54,252 nucleotides of DNA, taken from Gordonia sp. UBA7599 (GTDB taxonomy: Bacteria; Actinomycetota; Actinomycetes; Mycobacteriales; Mycobacteriaceae). How positions within the stretch are numbered: the stretch's first letter is position 1; each line of letters begins with the position of its first letter. Under the pieces are notes generated by a model. That model made no database searches, had not been told where the DNA came from, and was given only the letters and a program-made list of their open reading frames with translations. A program made the position numbers and the translations under genes. Shown here in pieces: positions 7,133 to 15,992 of this stretch. Location: assembly GCA_002477755.1 (NCBI GenBank), contig DLKD01000131.1:1-54252 (forward strand), read 5' to 3'.

Positions 7133-9523
7133 TCACCACTGCACCTGCGGTACCTGCGGCGGCGGTGGCACGAGCCGCAGGTTGGCCATCGGCGGGTCGA
7201 GGACCGCAATCGGCCGTCCGCCGCGTCGACCGCCGTCATGGACGAACAACCGCACGTACCCGCTGACACCGGTCAGATCGGCCACCCACTCGGTCTGATG
7301 CTCTCCAGGGAGCAGTTCCCCGGTGATCTGGCAGTGCGGCACCAGCTGACCGCTGTCCGTGTAGAAGCGCATGGTGCGGCCATCGGCCGCATCCAGCGGC
7401 AGACGGTCGGGGCGGTGAACCAGGACCAGCGGCGGCAAGTCCATCACCGCCGACTCGCTGTGCAACAGCAGGCGGACCACATGCTGCCCGGGTGCCGCTT
7501 CCAGCGGCTCGAGCTTGTACGCGAGGCGGGCCAGCCCGGGATACTGCAGGCCCACCGGCTCACCGACGATCTCGCGGCCGCCCGAATACGACACGGCGAC
7601 CAGCACCACCTGGCAGCCCTTGAGGGTCAGCGGCCGCGCCAGGATCAGTGCTCCGTCGCGCTCGTACTGCTCGGCACTGACCTCGCCGAACGGCCGGCCG
7701 TGGCACAGCTGCTCGGCCGGCACACCGGGCTGACCGATGTAGGCGCGCACTGCGGCCGCACCGCGCGGCCAGCCGAAGGTGATCATCTCGCAGTGGAAGC
7801 GCTCCACAATGCGCGGATCGACGACCGACGGCAACGGCCGCGCCAGCACCTGGGTCTTCCCGATCCGCGCCTTCCCCGAGGCCACGGTGACCGGCGTCAG
7901 ATAAGCACGGTCCCAGCCGCTGGGCCACGGCACGCCGAGCATCTGCGAATGCGTCGGATCAGCTCCCGCCTTCACCGGATGACGCACACGGGTGGCTTCG
8001 TTGAAGCCCTGCGGCGAGAGTGCGTCGATCTCGATGTCGGCGCGCTCCAGCCCGGCAGGCGGCTGCTGCTGGAAGCGGTAGACGCGCACCTCCTGCCCGC
8101 TCTCCGGAGTCGTCCAGGTCAGGTCGAACTGCGAGTTGTTGTCACTGATGGCCACGGCGAGATCGGCGATCGACGTGAGCTTGGCCGAGACCAGGATCTC
8201 CTGCTGCGCCGGGCGCGAGAGCCGCAACTGGTTCCCGACCGGCACCTCGGCCTGCGCGCGGTAGAGATAGCGGCGGCCGCGAGGCACATCGGCGTCGACG
8301 AACCCGGTCAGATTGAGATCGGTGATGCTGATCTGGTAGCGCGGATCGGTCGTGATCGGCCCGCCCTCGTCGAGCGGGATGCGGAACACCCGGACCGCGC
8401 GGGTACCGGTGAACACCGACCATTCGCCCACGACCCGGCCCTCGTCCTCGGTGAGTCGCATGTCCTCGACCGGGCTGATCTCTTCGCCCGCCGCCCACTT
8501 GACCGGCTGGGCCGCGCGGGCCTGCGCCTCGTCGGTGCCGGCGTGCGCCCACACCTGGTAGTGACGCACCGCGGTCGTCAGGAAACGGGTGTCCTCGGTG
8601 GATGTACCGACGGTGACCGCCACCTGTTCGCCGACTTCGGGCTTGTAGGGCTGCTCACCATCACCTGACACGACCCGGTAGATGACTATCGGGACACCCG
8701 GAACCGGATCCCAGCTCAACCGGACGCCGTCGGCTGTGGTGGCAATATTGATCTGCCCGGGCACGACCTCGGTCTTGGCGTAACCGAACTCGGGGAAGTC
8801 GGCGTGGGTCAACGGCAGCAGATCGGGGTCGACGGCAGCGGCGCGCGCTACCGCGGGAGCCGGATCGATATGCGGCGGGGCGTAGGTCGGCTGAGGCAGC
8901 GGACCGGTCGGCGCCGGAGGGCCGACCGGTGCCGTCGGCGCCGACTGACCGCCGGTGAACCGCGCGAACAACGCGGCCAACTCGTCGACGAGGGCACCGG
9001 CACCGGGGAGCTTCTTGCGCAACTGCTCAGCGGAGACCGGCGCGCGCTTGGCCAGGTTGCGCAGGGTGAGGTCCTTGATCGTCTCTGCCCCCGGAGCACC
9101 CTCGGCGATCTTGGCGCCCCGCCACGCGATCAACGCGGTGGTCAGGTCCTCGACCGGATCGGTGGGCACCGGTGGCGGTACCGGCGCGGGGGGCACGACC
9201 GGTGACGGCGCTGCCTGCGCGACCGCGTGCGGAGGCTGGGCGACCACCGGCGGTTCTGGCGGGGGCCCGACCGGCGTGAGCGAACCGGGGACGTGCGCGA
9301 CGGCGATGACCGGCAGCACGCCCAGGCCCACCTGGTTCAGCAGATGGTCGATCACCGGACCCCAGTACCGCGCTTCCGGCGATGCCGAGATGTCCTCGCG
9401 CCACGTTTGGGGTCGGCGCGCGATCGCATCGAGCTCGCGGTCCGGTGGCACCGCCTTGCCCTCGGCGGCCGTGGCCGCGGCCCACTGGTTCAGGGCAGTC
9501 GAGTAGTCCTGCACGGAGACCAT
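7133..9523 (-). CDS. protein with two HRDC-like modules and fibronectin-III-like repeats
   Basis: 796 residues, soluble. Residues 126-189 (ALIAWRGAKIAEG, TIKDLTLRNLAKRAP, LRKKLPGAGALVDEL) read like an HRDC module. Residues 7-66 look like a degenerate second copy. Pro-rich linkers separate them (79-124 and 191-226). From about 240 to the end are repeated beta-strand blocks with VRLSWDPVPGVPIVIYRV and FDLTWTTPESGQEVRVYRF, typical of fibronectin-III-like sandwiches. HRDC modules in RecQ and RNase D bind nucleic acid or proteins. The role here is unknown. The stop of the preceding gene is 3 bp upstream of the ATG. Confidence 0.65.
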   Translation of the reverse strand: MVSVQDYSTALNQWAAATAAEGKAVPPDRELDAIARRPQTWREDISASPEARYWGPVIDHLLNQVGLGVLPVIAVAHVPGSLTPVGPPPEPPVVAQPPHAVAQAAPSPVVPPAPVPPPVPTDPVEDLTTALIAWRGAKIAEGAPGAETIKDLTLRNLAKRAPVSAEQLRKKLPGAGALVDELAALFARFTGGQSAPTAPVGPPAPTGPLPQPTYAPPHIDPAPAVARAAAVDPDLLPLTHADFPEFGYAKTEVVPGQINIATTADGVRLSWDPVPGVPIVIYRVVSGDGEQPYKPEVGEQVAVTVGTSTEDTRFLTTAVRHYQVWAHAGTDEAQARAAQPVKWAAGEEISPVEDMRLTEDEGRVVGEWSVFTGTRAVRVFRIPLDEGGPITTDPRYQISITDLNLTGFVDADVPRGRRYLYRAQAEVPVGNQLRLSRPAQQEILVSAKLTSIADLAVAISDNNSQFDLTWTTPESGQEVRVYRFQQQPPAGLERADIEIDALSPQGFNEATRVRHPVKAGADPTHSQMLGVPWPSGWDRAYLTPVTVASGKARIGKTQVLARPLPSVVDPRIVERFHCEMITFGWPRGAAAVRAYIGQPGVPAEQLCHGRPFGEVSAEQYERDGALILARPLTLKGCQVVLVAVSYSGGREIVGEPVGLQYPGLARLAYKLEPLEAAPGQHVVRLLLHSESAVMDLPPLVLVHRPDRLPLDAADGRTMRFYTDSGQLVPHCQITGELLPGEHQTEWVADLTGVSGYVRLFVHDGGRRGGRPIAVLDPPMANLRLVPPPPQVPQVQW

Positions 9524-9526
9524 GTG

Positions 9527-12205
9527 TCAGCGCCCCATCTCCGGTGGCCGGAACGGATCCGGCGCGAGTGTCTGGCTGGCGGGGTCGATCGGCGTCGGGG
9601 GTGTGACCGGGGAGCGCGGCGGCTCCCACGACGATGTGACCGGCGCGACGGGCGCCCCCTCGGTGCGCAGGTAGTCCAGCGTGATCGCCTCCGACAATTG
9701 GGTGGCGACGCAAACCATCCCCAACCCGGCGCGCACGCGGTGACGCACGTCGACGCGAACTCCCGCACCCCCGTGCGTGACGGCGATGTCGGTGAGCAGG
9801 GCATGGTCGAACGATCCACCGGGCGCCGCGTCGCGGTCGATCCCCGCGAGGAACTCCTCACGCGGCAACGTCGGACCGCCGGCGACGGCGACGGTGCTGA
9901 CCAGCCGCGGAACCAGATCGCCCAGCGGACCGTCGAGGGACTGCAGGGCACGGCCCCACACGATGTCGGCACCCGTGGAGCCGATCACGCCGCGGAACAG
10001 GTCGGTGGACCACCGATCCAGTGCGGTACCGGTGTCCTTGCCGTGATCGAGCCAGACCGGCGACGCCTCGGCACCCGCTTCGCGCGAACCCAGCCGCGGC
10101 GGGATGGAGGACAGGATCAAGTGGTCCCACGACGGCGTGAGCCAACCGGGCCGGAACAGGTCCAGTCGCAGGTAGCTCACCGACTCGTCGACGTCGGGGT
10201 GGCTGGGCCGGGCCGAGCCCAGCCCGGTCGACATCGGCATCCCCCACATCATCGGCAGCGTGGCCGCCGACCCCGCGCTCGGCTTGCCCAGCGGCGCCTC
10301 GAGATAGGCGCCGAGGGCCCGGTTCCAAGAGAGGAATTGGCCGTACGCCTGAGAGAGCCGACGGACATCGCGCAACGCGGCGCGCAGGTTTTGCCGGTCC
10401 ACCTCGAGCCGGTCGATCGCGGCGCGGCGCTGGTGCAGCAGCGCGAAGATCGTCCGCTGCGACTGGATGAACCCCCACAGGCAGGCCCCGACGCTGATCA
10501 CCAGTAGCGAAACGATGACGATCAACGAGATCCACCAGGCCAGGTCGTGGCGGACCGTGAGGTAGATGAACAGCGCTGTGACCAGCAGCATCGACAGGAC
10601 CGTGGCTTGAACCGCGCGGCCCAGGGACTTGTTGCGCTGATCGGGTTCGGGCGGCGGCGCGACAGCGGTGTTGACCTGGTGGAGCAGCTGCAGAACCTCG
10701 TTGTAGGCGCCGTAGAAGGCGTCGCCAAGGCGCTGGCCGGCGGCCACCCCGAAGCTGCGCCCGGAGTTGCGGCGCCATGTGTTGAGCTCGGTCAGCGTGG
10801 ACCGTGCGCCGACGCCGTGGTCAGAACTGGACTCCAGCTCGTTGAGACGATTGGACAGGTCGTTGATGCCGAGCACGTCGGTGGCGTCGACGCTGTCCAC
10901 CTCGACCGCGGCCGACACCGGGCCCGGTATGGAGCGGAACGCGGCCGACGGACCGGGCACGACTTCGTCGGCGTGCTTGACGATCGCGCGTGCCGAACCG
11001 ACCTGGATGGGCGGAAGGTCGCGGCTGCGCGTCCCTGCGTCGGCCAGGGTCAGCGCGGCGCGCGCGTAGTCCTGCCACACCGGCGACAGGTCCGAATCGG
11101 CGTCGGCCAACTGCCCCGACGGGTCGAACAGCGCCCCCGACAGAGCGCTCGAGGCGGCACCGATCTCGGCCCATCCGGCCGGCCGGCCGGAACTGGTACG
11201 GCCGTTGACCACAACCTGGTAGGCGGCGGGCTGCCCCTGGAAGGCGGCCTGCTCGACGCCGACGGCGATCTTGCTCGACACGCTGTCGACGACGCTGCGG
11301 TACCACGCAGCCGGGGCATTGCGGATCGACGCCCAGACGAACGCGAAGAACATCTTCAACACGGCCATCGCACCGATCTGGGCCGGCGGTACCGCGTCGT
11401 AGGCCATCCGGGGCCCGCGCAGGACAGCAGCGTACTTGCGCCAGAACGCATCGGCCATCGTCGAGGTGGCCGTCGCGACGTCGGGAACGTAGACGATTTG
11501 GGACCGCTGGTCGCTGGGCAGCGGCAGCACGCCGTCGTTGGTCAACAGTGCGGTGCTGAGCGCTTCTTCGACCTCGTCGGTGCGCAGCTTGCGGTAGAAG
11601 GAGCGACCCAGGCGGACCGACTCCCCCGGAACGACGGGGAGCGTGTCCAGCGGGGCGTGGTCGACCCCGCTCCACAGCCCGACCAGGCCGGCGATCACCG
11701 GCGCGGCGTGGCGGCCGATGTCGTGGGCCGGGTCGGCGGCCGTCAACGGCACCCGGCCGAAGCCGGGGCCGCGCGCGTCCTCGGGCGACAGCACGACGTT
11801 GTGCCACCCGGGTACCGCCAATTCGCTGGTGGAACCGGCGACCGCCGGGGGGCGCGCGACGAGTGCCCGGATACGCGTGACCGCACCGGCGCCGGTCGCG
11901 CTGATCAACCGGTCGGCCAGCGACGTCTCGTCGGCCACCGACAGCCGGCGGGCACCGGGCAGTGCGGGGACCACCGAGCACACCCGCAGTAGCGACGTGC
12001 GCCGACCGGCCACGAGCTCAGTCAGGCCCACGTCGTGAACACGACCCCGCGAGACCAACGCCACCGTCGTCAGCGGCGTGTGTCCCGACGGATCGGCGAC
12101 CCAGAGGAAATCGTCGACGAGTCCGGCGGCGGACAGGTCGGTCAACGCCGACATGACGCTGTCCGCCGGGCCGGTGGGCGCCACGAGGACGGTCAGCGCG
12201 GACAT
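9527..12205 (-). CDS. large membrane protein of the GTPase/tubulin operon
   Basis: 892 residues of no recognised family. Two adjacent hydrophobic helices lie at about 529-549 and 555-580, so the protein is a membrane hairpin with large cytosolic domains on both sides. A helical, coiled-coil-like segment follows (about 585-625, repeated LLHQRRAAIDRLEVDRQNLR-type heptads). The Pro-rich C-terminus ends in DPFRPPEMGR with a DPF motif at 883-885. Its ATG overlaps the tubulin-like stop by 1 bp. It is a candidate membrane scaffold for the tubulin-like and GTPase proteins. Confidence 0.75.
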   Translation of the reverse strand: MSALTVLVAPTGPADSVMSALTDLSAAGLVDDFLWVADPSGHTPLTTVALVSRGRVHDVGLTELVAGRRTSLLRVCSVVPALPGARRLSVADETSLADRLISATGAGAVTRIRALVARPPAVAGSTSELAVPGWHNVVLSPEDARGPGFGRVPLTAADPAHDIGRHAAPVIAGLVGLWSGVDHAPLDTLPVVPGESVRLGRSFYRKLRTDEVEEALSTALLTNDGVLPLPSDQRSQIVYVPDVATATSTMADAFWRKYAAVLRGPRMAYDAVPPAQIGAMAVLKMFFAFVWASIRNAPAAWYRSVVDSVSSKIAVGVEQAAFQGQPAAYQVVVNGRTSSGRPAGWAEIGAASSALSGALFDPSGQLADADSDLSPVWQDYARAALTLADAGTRSRDLPPIQVGSARAIVKHADEVVPGPSAAFRSIPGPVSAAVEVDSVDATDVLGINDLSNRLNELESSSDHGVGARSTLTELNTWRRNSGRSFGVAAGQRLGDAFYGAYNEVLQLLHQVNTAVAPPPEPDQRNKSLGRAVQATVLSMLLVTALFIYLTVRHDLAWWISLIVIVSLLVISVGACLWGFIQSQRTIFALLHQRRAAIDRLEVDRQNLRAALRDVRRLSQAYGQFLSWNRALGAYLEAPLGKPSAGSAATLPMMWGMPMSTGLGSARPSHPDVDESVSYLRLDLFRPGWLTPSWDHLILSSIPPRLGSREAGAEASPVWLDHGKDTGTALDRWSTDLFRGVIGSTGADIVWGRALQSLDGPLGDLVPRLVSTVAVAGGPTLPREEFLAGIDRDAAPGGSFDHALLTDIAVTHGGAGVRVDVRHRVRAGLGMVCVATQLSEAITLDYLRTEGAPVAPVTSSWEPPRSPVTPPTPIDPASQTLAPDPFRPPEMGR

Positions 12206-15200
12206 CAGAACCCGCCGGGTTGGTGGGGATCGCGAGGCGCGCCGAACGGATCGGACCCGCTCTCGGGACCCCCGCCGTATGACGGCGCAGCAGGCGGCGC
12301 CGGGTCGGCCGGCGGGTTCGGGGCGGCCGGCGGGTTCGGGGCACCGAATGCCGCCGCAGGGTCCATCGACGGCACGACGAAGGTGTCGCCGGATTGGAAG
12401 TTCGGGGCCGGGGCCGGAGCCGCAATGCCCTGCTCGGCCAACGCGACCGCGCTATCGATCAGCCCGATCAACTCGTCGGTCGCCCAGAACACGTCTGGAG
12501 CCACGTCTCGGTAGAGCGGCGTCTTCGACGCCTGCTGGCGCACCGTAATGCGTGCGAAGACACCGGTTCCCTCGGCACCGGCATGACCGGGGGTGGCGCC
12601 CTCGCCGGGCTCCATGTAGTTCGTCGACACGAAGTCGTGCTGGTAGCCGAAGTATGCCCGCAGCCTCTCGGCACGGTCTCGGATGGTCGCGCCCGGCCCG
12701 GTGTCAGGAATGGCCGACGCCACACCCGTCCCGGTCTCACCGGTGCGCAACCAGTTCGCGATGTTGATCGTCGCCGCCAAGTGGCCCTGGTCCAAGCCCG
12801 ACGACGGGTTCTCGGCACCGGAGTCGTAGATGTGGCGCAACGCGCGGTAGGGCGCCATTGACGACATTGCCGGCGGCTTGTGGCTCTGGGCGATCGCAAG
12901 CAGCACCGACTCCAATACCGCCGGCAGCCAGTCGTAGTCGGCGAGGAACTCCGACTGCGGCGTGAGCAAGGGGTTGGGGAACGCCACCCAGCGGCGGTCC
13001 TGCGTATCCCAGACGTGCACCGCGTCGGCAAACGGCGGCGGGGGCACCTGGATGAACCCGATCGCCTGCCCCAGGACCCAGCCGGCGACCATGGCGCGAC
13101 GCTCGTTCTGGTGCATCGGCAGGCTCGCCTCCAACGGCCGGGCCCGTCGCATCGTCCAGAAGGCCTTGCGTTGTCCCGGCGACGATGCGAGCCACTGCCG
13201 CGCGGCCGGTTCGATCACCGCTTCGTAGGCCAGCGGCGAATAGTTCGGGTAGGACCCGAAGATGTCGATGCGCTTGATCTTCGCCTCGTCGGTCAGGGCG
13301 TTGACGACGGCGTCGGCACTCTTCTTGTCCACACGGGCCGTCGCACCCAGGCTGGTCCGCAGGTCGTCGGCGACGGGCAGCCCCTTGAACGGGATGGCCG
13401 AGAACTTGTAGCGGTAGACCATCTCCGCGACGCCGTGGATGGCCTGCATGGCGTTCTCGTTGACACTCGCCAGCGGACGAGCCAGGTTGACCGCCTCGAT
13501 GAAGCGCAACTCCAGGTCGGTACGGCGCGCGAGACGCTCGGACTCGGGTGCGTCGTAGCCCTCGACGTACTCACGCAGCGACACCGAGCAGAACCGGTCG
13601 AACGATTCCCCCGTGCGGGCGACGAAGCGCCGTGCCCGGCTCAGCAACTCGGCCGGGCGCAGGTGGACGTCGTAGGTGGCGCGCTGCGCGATGAGGCCGT
13701 CACCGGTCTCGGGATGGCGCGGGAAGGCCCGCGAGATCCAGGTCGTCGTGCGTTCGACGACCGGCTGCACCTCGGCCGGCGACTTGCTGCCGTCCAGGGT
13801 GGTCCAGTAGCCGGTGACCACATGCCCGGCGGCCCGCGAGATCCCCTCGCCCAACAGGCGGGGATCGCTGCTGGTCGCCCCGACCGCCGCTGGCAGGTCG
13901 ATCTCGTAGCGCTGCTTGAAGTCCGCCGACCGGGTGAGCATCACCTCGTTGTCGGCCTCGGAGAACCGATCGGCGACGAGTTCGTCGGCGTCAGCCGGCC
14001 AGGCCGCGTACTCGTCGGTTTGCAGCTGTGCCAGACCGACCTGCTGCCGATTGGCCCCGGCGGCCTGCCGCAGCATCGTCTGCGCCTCGTTGAGGGCGTC
14101 GATCAACGGGTCGAAGACCTCGGTGACCATCGCGCCGCACGAATTGGCGACATGGTGGGCCAGTGCCGCATAGATCTGCCGCTCGACGGTGCGCGCCGAA
14201 CCGGCGAACACCTCGTCGGCGATCGGCCCCGGGTTGGTGATGGTGCCCGAGAGTGACGCCAGCGTCGCCTTCGTCTCGCCGGGCAGGTCGGCGATGTCGG
14301 CGGGACCGTACTTCGACAGGTCGGCACACGCCGGCATCAGCACGTCGTCGAGCAGTCGGGCGACCCGCTTGACCAAGCCCGTCGCATACGGCAGGCCCTG
14401 CGTGGCCAGCGCACGCGTGGTGGCCTGCTCCAAGTACGCGACGAAGTGCTGGTGCCACCCGAACGCGTGGTGATAAGCGGCGGCATTGGCGCCCTCGGCG
14501 AGGCTGTGCCGCTGCGCGGCGAGCACCTGGCCGACCCGCGCGGCCCACTGCTCGCCGTTGACTCCGGGCGTCTGGTCGATCATCGGACGCACACACGAAT
14601 TGACGACGCCGCGCGCCTGCGCGGCCACCTGGTCGCCGGGCAGCACGGTGTGGGTGAGCCACGGCGCGATCGCATTCCCGTCGGCCACTGCGGGCAACCC
14701 CAACGACGCGCAGATGTTGGCCCACTGGTTGTCCAGGATCGCGTTGACCTGCTCCTCGTCGGAAGCGTCATTGCCCGGCTGGAGATGCCCGTGCAGTAGT
14801 TTGTCCACGCTGCTTCGCGCCAGGCGCTGGGCGGAGTACTCCGCGTACCGGTCCCGGCCCATCGACAGGCTGGCGTACCCGAAGGTGCCCCATGGGATGT
14901 TGTTCCACTGCTTGTTGCCCCAACCGAGGAACTCCAACGACCCCTGGTCGCCGGTCTGGTTGGTCAGGTCCCACTCGATGAACTGCTGCGTGGCTGTGCC
15001 CGAGAGAACCATCCCCGCCAAGCCGCGACCCAGGCCGCGGTACACCGCGTTGGGCGTCCCGTCGCCGAAGATCGTCCGCTGCGCGCCGACGTAGCGGCCC
15101 ACCGGGAAGACACGGGCGAACGGGATACGCTCGCCCTCGCCGTTCTCGTGGCCCAGCGCGCGCAGCAGCTCGACGTCGGTCACGCGCGCCGAGCCGGTCT

Positions 15201-15924
15201 GGCTGGCGACGATCTCCCCGAGCATGGCCAGCGCGTTGGCGCGGGTGCCGGTGACTGCCGAGTCGTCCAGCGATTCGAAGATGTCCGGTGTGACCAGGAA
15301 CATGCCCATAAGGCGCGGATCCACCCCCTGCACGAGGGTGAGCATGCGGCAGATGTCCAGCGCCATCGACGCACCGGCACCGCCGGCCATCGACGAAACG
15401 ACGAGCACGATCGGCTGGTCGTTGGAGCTGTACGCCCCGGCGCCGGGGATCTTCAGCGACCGCATCTCACTGTCGGTCGAGGTGGCGAACAGCGTGTCCC
15501 ACGCCCGCTGCAACGACTTACGGACGGTGTCGACCCGGCTTAGGGTGATCATCCGGCCGAGCGCGCGGTACTGTCCGGCGCCGGTCGACAGCGGCGTGTA
15601 CACCTGCTCCGGTTCACGCGGGGCCCACGTGGCGATCGTGTCGAGGGCGTTGTTGGCGGCCAGACGCTGCGACATCGCGTTGTCGAGGACCTTGTAACCG
15701 TCGCTCTCGGGTCCGGTACCGACGTACGCACCGCCGTGATCGGGCACAGTCCCGACGCCGGGGACCGGCGACGGCGAGGTGGGGACATCGAGGTGGACGA
15801 ACTGCCACCCCGCCGGAAGCTTGTTGATGCCGTGCGACCGGAGGTCAGACTCAAGCTGATCCATCATGTACGCCAGGGCGGCCCCACCGGACCCACCGCA
15901 GCCGACGACCAGAAAACGCTTCAT
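12205..15924 (-). CDS. tubulin-like protein (Tubulin_2 type)
   Basis: 1239 residues. The N-terminus MKRFLVVGCGGSGG (GCGGSGG at 8-14) is a tubulin/FtsZ-type T1 glycine loop. TGAGQYRALGR (115-123) and SSMAGGAGASMALD (177-190) correspond to later nucleotide-contact loops, with AGGAGAS in place of the classical GGGTGSG. A long helical region of about 900 residues follows. The tail (about 1180-1239) is Pro/Gly-rich with DPF at 1225-1227. It is far larger than FtsZ (about 400 residues) and fits the bacterial tubulin-like proteins found with vWA, GAP1 and GTPase genes. The ATG has an AGAGG ribosome-binding site. Polymerisation and GTPase activity are inferred only. Confidence 0.82.
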   Translation of the reverse strand: MKRFLVVGCGGSGGAALAYMMDQLESDLRSHGINKLPAGWQFVHLDVPTSPSPVPGVGTVPDHGGAYVGTGPESDGYKVLDNAMSQRLAANNALDTIATWAPREPEQVYTPLSTGAGQYRALGRMITLSRVDTVRKSLQRAWDTLFATSTDSEMRSLKIPGAGAYSSNDQPIVLVVSSMAGGAGASMALDICRMLTLVQGVDPRLMGMFLVTPDIFESLDDSAVTGTRANALAMLGEIVASQTGSARVTDVELLRALGHENGEGERIPFARVFPVGRYVGAQRTIFGDGTPNAVYRGLGRGLAGMVLSGTATQQFIEWDLTNQTGDQGSLEFLGWGNKQWNNIPWGTFGYASLSMGRDRYAEYSAQRLARSSVDKLLHGHLQPGNDASDEEQVNAILDNQWANICASLGLPAVADGNAIAPWLTHTVLPGDQVAAQARGVVNSCVRPMIDQTPGVNGEQWAARVGQVLAAQRHSLAEGANAAAYHHAFGWHQHFVAYLEQATTRALATQGLPYATGLVKRVARLLDDVLMPACADLSKYGPADIADLPGETKATLASLSGTITNPGPIADEVFAGSARTVERQIYAALAHHVANSCGAMVTEVFDPLIDALNEAQTMLRQAAGANRQQVGLAQLQTDEYAAWPADADELVADRFSEADNEVMLTRSADFKQRYEIDLPAAVGATSSDPRLLGEGISRAAGHVVTGYWTTLDGSKSPAEVQPVVERTTTWISRAFPRHPETGDGLIAQRATYDVHLRPAELLSRARRFVARTGESFDRFCSVSLREYVEGYDAPESERLARRTDLELRFIEAVNLARPLASVNENAMQAIHGVAEMVYRYKFSAIPFKGLPVADDLRTSLGATARVDKKSADAVVNALTDEAKIKRIDIFGSYPNYSPLAYEAVIEPAARQWLASSPGQRKAFWTMRRARPLEASLPMHQNERRAMVAGWVLGQAIGFIQVPPPPFADAVHVWDTQDRRWVAFPNPLLTPQSEFLADYDWLPAVLESVLLAIAQSHKPPAMSSMAPYRALRHIYDSGAENPSSGLDQGHLAATINIANWLRTGETGTGVASAIPDTGPGATIRDRAERLRAYFGYQHDFVSTNYMEPGEGATPGHAGAEGTGVFARITVRQQASKTPLYRDVAPDVFWATDELIGLIDSAVALAEQGIAAPAPAPNFQSGDTFVVPSMDPAAAFGAPNPPAAPNPPADPAPPAAPSYGGGPESGSDPFGAPRDPHQPGGF

Positions 15925-15992
15925 GTGTGCTCAATCCTCTTCACGGATGGTTCGATGTGGCTGACTCGACATACTCGGTGCGGGCCACGGTT

